Counted from the first letter of the stretch, positions 17,607 to 28,495 are shown. The stretch: 64,000 bases of DNA from Coccinella septempunctata (GCF_907165205.1 NC_058189.1:29414270-29478269), one strand, 5' to 3'. The notes: generated by a model from the letters alone, not told the origin. Made by a program: numbers and translations.

Positions 17607-20317
17607 TGGAACATACAACTAGGAAAAAATCCCTTAAAATAGTCTCCTGGAACATAAACGGGGTCAGAACTCGAAAACCCGAGATAGAAGAAATAATATC
17701 AGAGAGGAAACCTGATATTATAGCCTTACAGGAAACAAGAATACAACCAAATACGCGATTGAATATCATGAATTATGAGATATATAGATGTGACAGAATC
17801 GCAAACACTGGGGGAGGTGTTGCCTTACTGGTTAGACGAGATCTGAAACACTATTTTAAAGGAAGATCTGACGAGTCACAAATAGAAACAGTGACGATTG
17901 TAGCTGAAATAAATCGACAAAGAGTCGAAGTCACATCGGCATATAAAAGACCCCCAAATAACCTATTGGAAGAAGAAATCAACAACTTACTAGATGGAAC
18001 AAACCCGAAAATCTGCATCGGAGATTTTAATTGTAAATCTCCAGAATGGAACAGCAGGATGGAAAACAGAAATGGCAGAAAACTGAAAGATCTCGCTGAA
18101 AAACATGAAGCTATCGTTATTGGACCTGAAGAACCAACGTACCTAGCATTCGGAAATGGATTACCAGATATAATTGATATCGCAATTATGAAAAATATCA
18201 CTAGAGAATTCTCGATAGAGACTTTGTGGGAAGGAACCTCTAACCACAACCCCATCGAATTAACAATAGGAGATGGGCCAAGAAGAGAACTAATGCAAAC
18301 AAGAGAATACACCGATTGGACGAAATATAGCCATCTGATACAATCGGAGGTAACAGAAATACCGACAATCAACACACCGGAAGACCTAGAAAGAGCAGTT
18401 GATAAACTAGAAAAGAATATAATAGATGCCTACAAAAAGAGCACAAAGAAAATAACGAGACCAGCACCGATACATCCACACGGTGATACACCCAGAGAAA
18501 TCAAAGATCTCATCAGGGAAAATCGGAGACTAAGAAAAACATACAGGCTCAACAAAACAGATATAAATAAGAGAAATCTAAACCGACACAGCCAAGTTCT
18601 AAAAAATGCCCTGAAGGACATGAGAACAAATAGATGGAACAAAAGAGTTCAAGAACTAAATACTATCGATCATTCTGCATGGAAAATGCAAAAATGTCTG
18701 AGAAGAGAAAATACTAAAATACCACCTCTCCACGGAGAAAGAGGAATGGCATATACGAATATCGATAAAGCAGAAGCACTGGCGGACTCGATAGAAAGAG
18801 AATCGAGAATAAATTACAGACCTGATGACGATAATGACGAGCTGGAAGATCTTGTAGAGAACAACGAAGAAGAAATGGACGAACCACCAGTAGACGACAA
18901 AATAGAAAAACCAACTTCTCCATTTGAAATAAAAGAGATAATCAGAAGCTTGAAAAATAGAAAAGCTCCCGGAAGTGATAAAATAACGAATGCTATGTTG
19001 AAGAAATTACCTAGAAAAGGTGTAGCTGCTCTCACAAATATTGCAAACGGTATAATGAGGACTGAACACTATCCGGAAAAGTGGAAAACTGCAGAAGTCA
19101 TAGTGTTCAACAAACCAGGCAAAGATAAAAAATTCCCCCAAAACTACAGGCCGATAAGTTTACTGTCCGCCCTAGGAAAAGTAGTAGAAAGGGTAATCGC
19201 TAGGAGGCTTACAGAAGAAACTGAAAATCTGAATCTCATTCCAGCAGAGCAATTTGGATTCAGAAGAGACCACTCAACTGAACATCAATTACTGAGACTC
19301 ACAGAATATATAACAGAAGGATTCCAAAATAAACAAGCAACCGGTCTTGTACTACTAGATGTCGCCAGAGCATTCGACAGAGTATGGCATGAAGGATTGA
19401 TTTACAAAATGAGATATGCTGGATATTCAATGAAACTGTGCAAGTTGATTAGGAATTATTTGAGGAACAGAAGATTCTACGTGAAAGTGGAAGGGGAAAA
19501 CTCCACAACCAGATATATGGAAGCAGGGGTGCCTCAAGGGTCAGTACTTGGGCCGTTACTGTATAACATATATATTCACGATATACCAAAATCTCCAAGG
19601 ACTATGCTGACACTATATGCCGACGACACAGGAATCGCAATGCGACATCGCAAGCCAGAAATTATAGAAGGAATATTACAAGAAGCTATAGATGAAATAA
19701 ATGACTGGTGTATTAAATGGAAAATAAAACTCAACGGACAAAAGAGCCAAGCGATATTACTGCAGAAGAGGAGACTAAGAACTACAACAAATCTAGAGGT
19801 AGATGGAGAAGAAATCGAATGGAAAAACGAAGCAAAATATTTAGGTATCACCCTAGACAAAGGTCTAACATGGAGAAGCCATATCAAACAAGCCGTTGAC
19901 AAAACCAAGGCAGCGATGAATATGCTCTACCCGCTGATAGGTAGAAAGAGCCACATGTCAAATGAGACAAAATTGAAAATAATCAAAGCCGTTGCTAGAC
20001 CGCAACTGACTTATGGATCAGGTGCTTGGGGATTCGCGGCAAAGAGCCATATACAAAGAATTCAGGCAACAGAAAACAAGCTACTACGATGTGCCATAGA
20101 TGCGCCTTGGTTTGTCAGGAACAAACAGATATATCGAGATTTGAAGTGGGAAACCATCACCGAATTTATGAAGAGGAAAGCTGAAAAGTTATTCCAAACA
20201 GCGAAGAAACATCCAAACGAAGAACTCAGGAGACTAGTGGACTACGATCCGGAGGAAGACAGAAGAAGAATGAGAATTTACAAAAGGAGACCGAGAGATC
20301 AATTGAGGAGAGATTAA
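17606..20317 (+). CDS. Jockey ORF2: AP-like endonuclease and reverse transcriptase
   Basis: An intact 903-codon frame. The N-terminal endonuclease shows VSWNINGVRTRK, IIALQETRI, CIGDFNC and a final SNHNPI block (residues 1-230). The RT includes APGSDKITNAML, NYRPISLL, QFGFRRDHST, AGVPQGSVLGPLLY and the catalytic LYADDT (about residue 672). No RNase H follows, as usual for Jockey. It nicks target DNA and primes cDNA synthesis. Its ATG overlaps the ORF1 stop as TAATG, an arrangement linked to stop-and-restart translation in some insect LINEs. Confidence 0.95.
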   Translation: MEHTTRKKSLKIVSWNINGVRTRKPEIEEIISERKPDIIALQETRIQPNTRLNIMNYEIYRCDRIANTGGGVALLVRRDLKHYFKGRSDESQIETVTIVAEINRQRVEVTSAYKRPPNNLLEEEINNLLDGTNPKICIGDFNCKSPEWNSRMENRNGRKLKDLAEKHEAIVIGPEEPTYLAFGNGLPDIIDIAIMKNITREFSIETLWEGTSNHNPIELTIGDGPRRELMQTREYTDWTKYSHLIQSEVTEIPTINTPEDLERAVDKLEKNIIDAYKKSTKKITRPAPIHPHGDTPREIKDLIRENRRLRKTYRLNKTDINKRNLNRHSQVLKNALKDMRTNRWNKRVQELNTIDHSAWKMQKCLRRENTKIPPLHGERGMAYTNIDKAEALADSIERESRINYRPDDDNDELEDLVENNEEEMDEPPVDDKIEKPTSPFEIKEIIRSLKNRKAPGSDKITNAMLKKLPRKGVAALTNIANGIMRTEHYPEKWKTAEVIVFNKPGKDKKFPQNYRPISLLSALGKVVERVIARRLTEETENLNLIPAEQFGFRRDHSTEHQLLRLTEYITEGFQNKQATGLVLLDVARAFDRVWHEGLIYKMRYAGYSMKLCKLIRNYLRNRRFYVKVEGENSTTRYMEAGVPQGSVLGPLLYNIYIHDIPKSPRTMLTLYADDTGIAMRHRKPEIIEGILQEAIDEINDWCIKWKIKLNGQKSQAILLQKRRLRTTTNLEVDGEEIEWKNEAKYLGITLDKGLTWRSHIKQAVDKTKAAMNMLYPLIGRKSHMSNETKLKIIKAVARPQLTYGSGAWGFAAKSHIQRIQATENKLLRCAIDAPWFVRNKQIYRDLKWETITEFMKRKAEKLFQTAKKHPNEELRRLVDYDPEEDRRRMRIYKRRPRDQLRRD

Positions 20318-20540
20318 AATGAGCACGACAACTTATTAAAACTATACTAAGAAGAGATATCCGAAATGGACGAACATGAAAACCCTAGCACGACAATGTG
20401 CAAGAAGAAATCAACCGATTAAGGGATAAATGGTTTATAGGCAAATGCCCGGAACCAACAAAAAGCAGGTTAGGTTTAGTGGGTCGCGAACTCAGGAGAG
20501 TGAGTAACCCCACAGTGTTCCCTAGAAAGGACCAACATCA

Positions 20541-20650
20541 AGAAGCAGTCAACGGACTCAACCACCAGGGACTTTGGAAAACACCCACTGTATCCACGAT
20601 CCACAAGAAATTAACCACCCACATAATATCCAGCCAGCAGCACAAAAAAA
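20541..20650 (+). other. BEL element B leader, right part
   Basis: CCACCAGGGACTTTGGAA occurs here (near 20562) and also at 15681, left of the LINE, so the BEL leader carried an internal direct repeat before the LINE arrived. Confidence 0.6.
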
Positions 20651-23041
20651 ATGGAAAACCTCATCGCCGAGCAACTCAAAACGGCCGAAACCATAAAAAG
20701 GGCTCACACCAATATCGAAAATGATTCACCATCGAGAAAAAACGAAGAAAACTGCGGCAGGAAGATGGCACAATTGGATGAAGAATGGGACAACTTTGAA
20801 CGAGAGTTTGACGAAATTGATCAAAAACTGCTGAATATTATGGAGTACTGCAGGGGACTCCTGAAACCAGAAAATCGCAGATCCAGCGCATCTTTGGAAT
20901 CAGAGAAACTACAGGAGAGTGAAAAAGCCCTTCTCAAGCTTACACAGCAGCCATATTTTCAAAATGAAATTGAGCTGATCATCAAAACAGGAAAGGTGAA
21001 GAAGTCCAGCCACCTGAAAAGTCTTAACCCATATATAGATCACGAAGGCTTACTCAGAGTAGATGGGAGAATACATAGCGCAACCCTGAAATATAGCCAA
21101 AGACATCCAATTATACTACCCACAAGGAACCACATTACAAACCTCATAATAAGAAACACTCACATCGGATGGATTATTAGCGGAACCACATCATCGAGTC
21201 CACAACTTCGCCTAGCAAGCTTGATCACGAATTTAAATGAAAATTCACAACTCACAAAATTCTGGAACATCGAAGAAGCAGAAAATTCCGAGGAAACAAC
21301 AAACGACGATACTTTCGTCGAAGAATTTTACTTCAACACCTTTCGACGGGACGAGCACGGTTATACTGTGAAACTTCCATTCAAGAAAAGTACAACTCAG
21401 CTAGGAGAATCGAAGCAGAGGGCACTGGCACAACTATTTCAATTGGAAAAGGAGCTGGATAAAGACGAAAAGCTTAGAACTATGTATAAAGAATTCATGC
21501 AGGAATACATTGCGCTAGGTCATATGAAAACTGCTAGCTCAAATAATTCAGCGAAGAGGTATTATATTCCACATCAAACTGTATTGAAAGAAGAACGTGA
21601 TACGGCAAAGCTAAGAGTCGTATTCGATGCAAGCGCAAAGACAAGTACCGAACTCCTAAACGACATTCTTCACACAGGACCTAAACTACAGCAGGATCTC
21701 ATAGATATTCTGATAAGATGGCGAAAACACAAAAAAGCCATAACAGCTGACATCGAGAAAATGTATAGGCAGGTGAAATTGGACAGAGAGAACCAGCCAT
21801 TACACTCTATACTCTGGAGAAACACCAAAGATGAGCCAATTGAAACCTACGAATTAACCACCGTAACCTACGGTACAGCACCAGCAGCTTACCTGGCCAT
21901 AAGAACGCTGAGACAACTGGCTATAGATGAAAGGAAAAACCACCCCCTTGCGGCTGAAATAGTGCTACGGGATTTCTACGTGGACGATCTTCTGAGTGGC
22001 GCTGACACTATTGAAGAAGCACGACATATACAAAAGGGAGTAACTGACCTACTCAAAAAGGGAGGATTCAATATAAGAAAGTGGAAATATAACGTACTGA
22101 CCGAAAGCAAATCCACCGTCACGCTGGATGACAAAAATGGACCAACCAAGACGCTCGGTGTAACATGGACTCCCAGAGAAGATAATATTCAGTACCTAAT
22201 AAAACGAAACTCCGAACATCGGTTAACAAAAAGCAAGATCTTATCAGAAATCGCCACAATCTTCGATCCTCTTGGATTATTATCTCCAGTCATTATACAG
22301 GCGAAACTGATAATGAAAGAAATATGGAAAACCAACACATCATGGTATGAAGCACCACCAGAGCACATCAGGAACACCTGGAAAAACTTCAGAAGCGAGC
22401 TTCCAAAATTAGAAGAAATTCAAGTTCAACGCTGGATTCACCTACGGTATGGTCAACCCTTGGAAATTCATGGATTCTCAGATGCATACCTGAAAGCATA
22501 TGGCGCTGTAGTATACATAAAAACAACAGACACCAGGGGGAACACTCACGTCGGACTCCTCACTTCCAAATCAAAAGAATCACCATTAAAAAATACAAAG
22601 ACAATCCCGCAGTTAGAACTCTGCGCAGCCCTTCTTCTAGCCAAACTGATCAAACGCTGCATTACGGCCCTGAATCACAACAATTCAAAAATATTCACCT
22701 GGTACGACTCTCAAGTAGTAATATCATGGATAAACGCTGACGCTGGAAAGTGGAAAATGTTCGTCGCAAACAGGGTTCGAGAAATCCCTAACCTGCTAGG
22801 TCAAGGTCACTGGTACTACTACCGTTGGAAACAATATCACTTGCATTCAGCGATAAACTCCAGCACGAACATCGTAATAATCATTGTCATTGTTTTACTT
22901 ATTGTTTACTTTTTAAAACATAGGAAACAACAACAAGCACCGGCTGATGCACACGCGAGCAATAAACCAGTTCATCCTGAGGAGATCGAGCTGCAGCCAA
23001 TATATAATGACTCCAGACCAGGCAGCCATCTCCAGGGATGA
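20651..23041 (+). CDS. Rearranged BEL/Pao polyprotein: Gag stub, integrase piece, RT, RNase H, env tail
   Basis: A 796-codon open frame with an unusual domain order. Residues 1-90 are a BEL Gag start. Residues about 92-170 (LNPYIDHEGLLRVDGRIHS, HPIILPTRNHIT) are the segment that normally opens integrase after RNase H. It is joined directly to a protease-end motif GWIISG near 174. RT follows with LRVVFDASAK, ADIEKMYRQ and the catalytic FYVDDLLSGA (about 443). RNase H shows HGFSDAY (about 608), LELCAA and WYDSQVVISWI. From about 720 the frame jumps to a hydrophobic membrane segment (IVIIIVIVLLIVYFLKHRK, about 741-759) and a cytoplasmic-type tail like those of env proteins. Most of Gag, the protease core, the integrase catalytic core and most of env are missing. 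It is inferred to be non-autonomous. Confidence 0.88.
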   Translation: MENLIAEQLKTAETIKRAHTNIENDSPSRKNEENCGRKMAQLDEEWDNFEREFDEIDQKLLNIMEYCRGLLKPENRRSSASLESEKLQESEKALLKLTQQPYFQNEIELIIKTGKVKKSSHLKSLNPYIDHEGLLRVDGRIHSATLKYSQRHPIILPTRNHITNLIIRNTHIGWIISGTTSSSPQLRLASLITNLNENSQLTKFWNIEEAENSEETTNDDTFVEEFYFNTFRRDEHGYTVKLPFKKSTTQLGESKQRALAQLFQLEKELDKDEKLRTMYKEFMQEYIALGHMKTASSNNSAKRYYIPHQTVLKEERDTAKLRVVFDASAKTSTELLNDILHTGPKLQQDLIDILIRWRKHKKAITADIEKMYRQVKLDRENQPLHSILWRNTKDEPIETYELTTVTYGTAPAAYLAIRTLRQLAIDERKNHPLAAEIVLRDFYVDDLLSGADTIEEARHIQKGVTDLLKKGGFNIRKWKYNVLTESKSTVTLDDKNGPTKTLGVTWTPREDNIQYLIKRNSEHRLTKSKILSEIATIFDPLGLLSPVIIQAKLIMKEIWKTNTSWYEAPPEHIRNTWKNFRSELPKLEEIQVQRWIHLRYGQPLEIHGFSDAYLKAYGAVVYIKTTDTRGNTHVGLLTSKSKESPLKNTKTIPQLELCAALLLAKLIKRCITALNHNNSKIFTWYDSQVVISWINADAGKWKMFVANRVREIPNLLGQGHWYYYRWKQYHLHSAINSSTNIVIIIVIVLLIVYFLKHRKQQQAPADAHASNKPVHPEEIELQPIYNDSRPGSHLQG

Positions 23042-23097
23042 CAACCACCAACAAAGACATCAAGACCCCAACCACATCACCATGGCCGCCGGGAATA

Positions 23098-23522
23098 TGT
23101 ACGAAACGTACAATAAATATCCAAAATTAGATATATCAAAAATTCATAAATTCAATTCAACCAAATATTTCCATTCGAAATTATTTAGATCATCCGCTCT
23201 TTCATAATTGTTATTTCCTGTGTAAGTAGGCCAGGTGAGACAAAGGATTGCAATAGTTTGTTTTAATATCTAATATTCCTTAATCCAACTGCAGCAATTT
23301 TGCAAGTAAAGAAAAATGTACTGAATAAGCAAAATGTAAGACGATTTCGATTATGTGGTCTTGACGTCATTGTACAATTTGACTATATATAGTTTGTTAG
23401 ATTAGGAAATAAACGTTCATTATCAAGTGATCCACATTATCAATCTCAATCCTCGAGTCCCTAAGTTCTCACCAACCTAGAACTCTTAGAACTTGAGGTA
23501 CAATTGAGATACCACCCCTACA
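23098..23522 (+). repeat. 3' LTR of BEL/Pao element B
   Basis: 425 bp, pairs with 15212-15635. It is followed by the target duplication TAGAT (23523-23527). About ten differences and one single-base indel from the 5' LTR make it clearly older than the Gypsy insertion at 1-5765. Confidence 0.93.
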
Positions 23523-23671
23523 TAGATATTAAAATATCTATGAAATACAAATATTTCATTTTCCATAATTAGTGCAAACAAAATTGTCCCTAAATTTGCC
23601 GCCCCCTGAAATCTTCCGCCCTAGGCTGCAGCCTACTCAGCCTCTATGGTAAATCCGCCACTGGATCTAGT

Positions 23672-23945
23672 GGAAATCACCTGATCTTGTATAGCGAACA
23701 GCCTGCCACCAAAAAATAAAGGCTCTTTATTTAATAAATTTAGTCCGAAACCGATCATTAAGGCTCGGTTGTTCAATTCTGGTTCAAACCGAGATTAAAG
23801 TTAATCCTGGATTAACGTGACAGATTTGAACGGAAAAGTCAAAATCAATCCAGGATTAACTTTAATCACGAATTGAACAACCGGGCCTAAAGGTACTACA
23901 TTCTTACGAAAGCCCGTCAGCATCTTGAAGTGGGTGAAGGTATGC
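23672..23945 (-). pseudogene. R4/Dong-like LINE, upstream continuation
   Basis: On the minus strand GGRLFAIQDQVISTRS leads exactly into the frame that resumes left of the hAT at 13873. The corresponding motif in the copy at 30640-33387 is FMLAIQDQVIPTRNY. A Harbinger-type MITE (23762-23887) interrupts it. Coding similarity fades beyond about 23.95 kb. Confidence 0.75.
23762..23887. mobile_element. PIF/Harbinger-type MITE, 126 bp
   Basis: GGCTCGGTTGTTCAATTC and GAATTGAACAACCGGGCC form the ends. The 3-bp flank is TAA on both sides (23759-23761, 23888-23890). The inner arm TTAAAGTTAATCCTGGATTA also repeats inverted. Confidence 0.85.
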
Positions 23946-24270
23946 AGCATTAATCGGATTTTCTTTTATGACGTCCGATATGAAAGATTCCAATATTGGG
24001 TATTATGTGAAGATAGAGGAGGATGTTATTTGATTACGATTCTTTTTTCGGAATCACAAAGGGTAGTTCTCTACAAAGTAACCAAAGTAACTCTTTTTTT
24101 TTTGTTATCAGTCTTATACGTATCAAAATATTATTCTTTTACTGTTTATATATCAACGAAAATTAAATCTTTTTACGGGTATAACATCAGTAAGGTCAAT
24201 CAATTTTTTGACCGTAGGTACTGTTCCAAATTTTCTGTTCAACTTGCTGTAGTTGTATATATGTATCGTG

Positions 24271-26930
24271 TCACAACGTTCTCCGACGTCTTCCGATTTC
24301 TAATCGCCATTTTGCTCGGTTTCTCCACAGTTCTTCACTGAGTCCCATTTCTCTCATTTCCTTGGCGACGCCTTCCCTCCAACTTTTTCTCCGTCCTTGT
24401 GGGGCTCATTTAAGGATTTTCTTCGGGATCCTATTGTCGGGCATCCTTTGTGTGCATCCCATTTTGGGCGAGACAGCCAGGTTTCACGCTGTCTCACCCG
24501 AAATGGGATGTACATGCCCGTTTTTGCCTTTATTGGCCATACTTCTGAGCTGTATGTTATCACGCTCTTCACAATTGTGTTGAATATTCTTGTTTTATTC
24601 TCCTTGGATATATTCTTATCCCATAGAATACCATTGAGCATCGATATCGCCCTCCTGCCAAGGGTATTCCTCTCTCGTATTGATTCATCGAGAGACCCAT
24701 CTTTCGAGATTCTTAATCCTAGGTACTTGTAGGCAATGCAATGTTTTAAAGAATGCGAGCATGACAGGTCTCGATCTGGATCAGAGTTCCGCTGGTTGCC
24801 GCCAATGCACATGTATTGAGTCTTCTGGATGTTGACCTCCAGCCCCCATTTGGCATACTCCTCTACTAGTTTGCTTGTCATGTAGATTTAGTCGTCTACA
24901 TCTTGATCATCTGCAAAGAAAGAGTAATGTGGCATTTGTTTTTTATAACCCTCGCATATCGTTCCAAGTATATCTTGAACAGAGAAGTGACAAACAGCAT
25001 CCCTGCTTCAATCCTTTGGTCACTCTGAATCCCCTAGTGAGCATATTCCTAAATTTAACTCTCGTTGTGTAATTCTCATACAGCGATTTGACATCTTTGA
25101 TTATTTCTACGTTGATGTAAAATGTGTTTCTTGGTTGAAAGACATTTTCTTTTCAATAAACTGAGTGACGGTGAAGAGATGATTAAATCGTTGATCTGCC
25201 CGCTCTGAATCCGGCCTGTTCTTCAGCCTCCATTTCAATATATTCTGCCTCTATTCGTTTTTTCAGGATTTTTCCATAGATTCTGCTCAAGGTATTCGAG
25301 ACGGGGATACCACTGTAATTATCACTTCTTTTCTTGTCCCCTTTTTTGTGAATTGTTGTTATATAAGATCTTTTCCATTCAGAAGGCATTGTTGACTCGT
25401 TTATACATGTTTGGAAGAGATTCCTCAGCCTCTCAAACAGCCTATCTGATCCATATTTCATCAATTCAGAAGGGATGTTACCGGGTCCAGGTGATCTACC
25501 ATTCTTCAATGCTCGTTATACATCTACAATCTCTTTTATCTCTATTGTTATGGGTATTTTTTCTGTTGTTATATTAACATCTGTATACTCCAGAGCTGTG
25601 AATTCTTGAGCATATCTGCGGAGTGCTGATTCCATTCGTTAGGTGTTATAGGTGAAATGATTTCTTTATTGTTGTCCTTCCTCATTTTCTTCAGTAGTCT
25701 CCAGCTTTCCGTACTCCTTTTTCCAACTAGATATGACTCCAGCCGGCAGCATGTGTTTTCCCACTTTTCATTTTTTTTGTGTGTATTTCTCACCTTTCTC
25801 TGAGCATTTTTGTATGATTTTCTATCATTGGCACTCCCTGAATTTGGATATCTCTGGTATTCTCGTCTTTTCGTTTCTATCTCACCTTCTATTTCATCAT
25901 CCCACCAGTATGGTCTTTTTCGCTTGTTCTGTTGGTTTTGTGTGCCAAATGCTTCCGATGCCGCTGAGTGTAAGCAAGATTTTATATGGTTGTATTCTCC
26001 TTCAATGTTGTCGAAGTTTTTGGTATTTAGTTTTGTATGTAGTCGCTGTTTGTATAGGTATTTAATACTTTCGTGATCGAATCCTTCCAAGTTGTATCGG
26101 ATATGCGATAACTTTTCATAATCCGCACCGTCCTCTATGTTTGGTGATTTGTTTAGTTGCTTATCGAACGGTGCAGTTATCCTGGTCTTCAAAAAGTAGT
26201 GATCACTTTCACAAGAGATGCCTCTGTTCACCCTCGCGTCCTCGTACCTCAATCTGGAGTTCTGCCTAGCAATCACATAGTCTATGATACTTTTCAGATT
26301 TTTCGTCTTTTGAGTCCATGTAAACTTATGGATGTCTCGGTGGTGGAAGAAACCATTCAAGATTTTCAGCTGGTTCTGTTCACATACAAAAATTAACCTT
26401 TTACCATTATCATTTTCTATTGGTTCGCCGAAATCTCCAACAACACGGCCCCCATTCCTTCTTCCCAATCTCGCATTGAAGACGCCTAATATGATAAGTT
26501 CTCTGGATGTTCCAATTTTTCCTATCTCGTGGTGCAGTTGTTCGAAGAAAGTGTCCTTTACATTTAGTGTCTCATCGCCATTTAGAGCATAGACTCCCAA
26601 CACTGTGACTCTATATCCATTTAGTATAAGATTGATCTTAATGAGCCGGTCACTAATGGGCTCCCAATTGGATATTACCTTCCTGTATCTTTTGTGTACC
26701 AGGATCGACACTCCACGTTTTTCCCGCGCTGATCTTTGGGCACTCCACTATAGAAATGGTCATAATCGCCCCTGCCCTTCTTCTTTGTCTCCGTCAAGAC
26801 GGCGACATCGACCCTCAAGTACATTAGCTCACTCAAAACTTCATTGACCTTCCTAGATGAACCCTGTACGTTACATGTTCCACAAATCGTTGTCCTTTTC
26901 CTAAGCTTAATTCGTCGCCTATGTAAATCA
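24271..26930 (-). pseudogene. RTE-like LINE ORF (endonuclease-RT), decayed
   Basis: The minus strand starts with RKRTTICGTCNVQGS near 26.9 kb and continues with VAVLTETKKKGRGDY, then an open block (26711-25569) with ISDRLIKINLI, VYALNGDETLN, LIILGVFNARLGRR and SIIDYVIARQ, all AP-endonuclease motifs (the Asp in GDFN is changed to GVFN). RT follows with SPGPGNIPSELMKYG, then a truncated FADD block near 24.93 kb with a stop just after it, YLGLRISKDGSLDE, and a C-terminal end LWRNRAKWRLEIGRR stopping at 24271. Several frame breaks. The LINE lies in the dynein intron. Confidence 0.8.
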
Positions 26931-27026
26931 GTAGGGTAGTACTTTCGGAAGGAGAAAGTGAAAGTAGGTACCTATCTTCAAACTGAAATTACTCGAAAAC
27001 GGTTAATTTGTCATAAATACTTCTTA

Positions 27027-27221
27027 AGCCCGTTTGCAACAGCCGAGAATTCTCTAGAAAATTTACTCGAGAATTCATACGCAGTGAATTCTTTACAGTT
27101 ACATACGCACTTTCGGTAGAATTCACTGTTCAGTTGCATACAGAATAATCTCTGCCGTTTTCTTACCAAAATTTATCGGTAGAGAATTCTCCAGAGAAAT
27201 CTCAGCTGTTACAAACGGGCT
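27027..27221. mobile_element. PIF/Harbinger-like MITE, 195 bp
   Basis: AGCCCGTTTGCAACAGC at the left and GCTGTTACAAACGGGCT at the right, flanked by TTA on both sides. Inner arms share GAGAATTCTC motifs. Confidence 0.82.
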
Positions 27222-27394
27222 TTAAGACATATTTGGACCAATAGGTAACATGAATCATGCATCTTCAGATAGAGTAGCAATAAAATTAGCCCAGGCATTT
27301 TTTAGAGGATGCATTATTCGATTCCCATCAAGTAATATACAGGGTTGGGTACAGGTACAGCTTGTGAAATAATACAATGAATATTGGCACTTAC

Positions 27395-27532
27395 TTGTTT
27401 TCGAGTCATGGCTTCTTCGTATAGAATTTGACATTGCCTCACTTCTTCTTCCTTGGTAGCTAGAAGGGTCATGGCAGCATTCAACTCGTCTTGAGCTTTA
27501 TTCAATTTGGCTTGTTGAATTTGTAGATTAGC
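27395..27532 (-). CDS. Axonemal dynein heavy chain exon (stalk coiled coil, CC2)
   Basis: A 138-bp phase-0 minus-strand exon between an acceptor CTTCACAG (27540-27533) and a donor GTAAGT (from 27394). It encodes 46 residues, ANLQIQQAKLNKAQDELNAA then EEEVRQCQILYEEAMTRKQ, a heptad-rich helix typical of the descending stalk strand of dynein motors. Joined to the exon at 10252-9956 it gives the conserved family order stalk, LDDA, LVGDV, GPFNQEFR. The intron between them is 17,142 bp. No more upstream exon was recognised up to 64000. Confidence 0.9.
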
Positions 27533-27841
27533 CTGTGAAGTAGAAAAAGAGAAATCTATTATTGTTACCTGGTAAAAACAAGATTTTTCCTGATATAAAA
27601 ACTGCAGTTTCTTCATAGATATATCCGATGTTACGATAATCCGAAAATGATCCTGATCAGTCAATTGAAAATTTCAACACAATCAACGAACAATATGGAC
27701 AATTTAGGTTTGTAATCCTTTTCATATTTAAAGCATATTAACTGAGACTCGTTCGGGTCATAAGGCTTCTCATATTATTTTGAGGTAAAGAGGGAGCATT
27801 TTGGACTCGTACAAATATTTTGATAGTCGATTCTTGAGGTT

Positions 27842-28210
27842 TGTTCGAAATTTGAACATTATTTCAAATTATCCATTCCGATATTCATTTCCGATGGAAA
27901 ATTCCATTAGAATTCGAATTGATGAACAATCGAAGTGGATCACGGCACCTACCGAAATCTACTGACTGGAAGGAACACGGTACAACAACCGGGGATTTCG
28001 CGAATCCATTGTGACCAAATAAGGAAATATTATTTTCATTGTTATGGTTCGATTTAGTATATAAGCATAGATTGTAATTAATAAATCATCATTCACTTAT
28101 CGTTTGATCGATTTACCTTACCGGCAACTGTGGAGTTAAGACTTCTCTTGAACGTTCTGAGTCTGGTCGTTCAGTTGCCTCAAGTGTTGTTTCAAACAAT
28201 AGAAGCAACA
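27842..28210 (+). repeat. 5' LTR of BEL/Pao element A
   Basis: TGTTCGAAATTTGAAC to GAAGCAACA, 369 bp. It carries a TATATAAG near 28060 and AATAAA near 28080. The sequence following the LTR (TGATCCTTCGATCGAGAG, from 28215) may be a decayed tRNA-Tyr-like primer site. Confidence 0.9.
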
Positions 28211-28495
28211 TTTTATGATCCTTCGATCGAGAGCAAGTATTTACGACCCTTATCTCGATCACACTACCAGCGTCTGTGGGGAAGCCTTTCAGAGCCAACG
28301 CCAGCGCCAGCAGAAGCCCTCCAGAGCCAACAAAGAATTCCGTGAAGAAGCCATCCAGCGCCAAATCTGAGCCAGCGATCAAGACTTCCGGATCCACATT
28401 TCCAGAATCCCAGGGAACAGAACGAATCCACTAGGAAAACGAGCACCAGAGAAGAAATCTTCCAGAGCCACAAGCCCAATACTTCAACCATCGCC

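Larger units (their letters stand above)
15721..20528 (+). mobile_element. Full-length Jockey-type LINE
   Basis: A 12-bp target duplication GGACCAACATCA (15709-15720, 20529-20540) brackets a 4.8-kb LINE inserted in the BEL leader. It has a repeated 5' leader, a disrupted ORF1, an intact ORF2 and a 3' end CCCTAGAAA without an obvious poly-A tail. A fragment of the same family lies at 60037-60266. Confidence 0.9.
13874..23663. mobile_element. hAT-type element, expanded by nested insertions
   Basis: Terminal repeats CAGTGGCGGATTTAC and GTAAATCCGCCACTG are flanked by an 8-bp target duplication GATCTAGT (13866-13873, 23664-23671), the hallmark of hAT. The target is the R4-like LINE frame, which continues on both sides. 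Without the BEL element inside it, the hAT is about 1.47 kb and shows no transposase, so it is non-autonomous. Confidence 0.92.

Noticed and set aside
24354..24732. Plus-strand ORFs over the RTE-like LINE
   Set aside because: Antisense to clear RT and C-terminal motifs.
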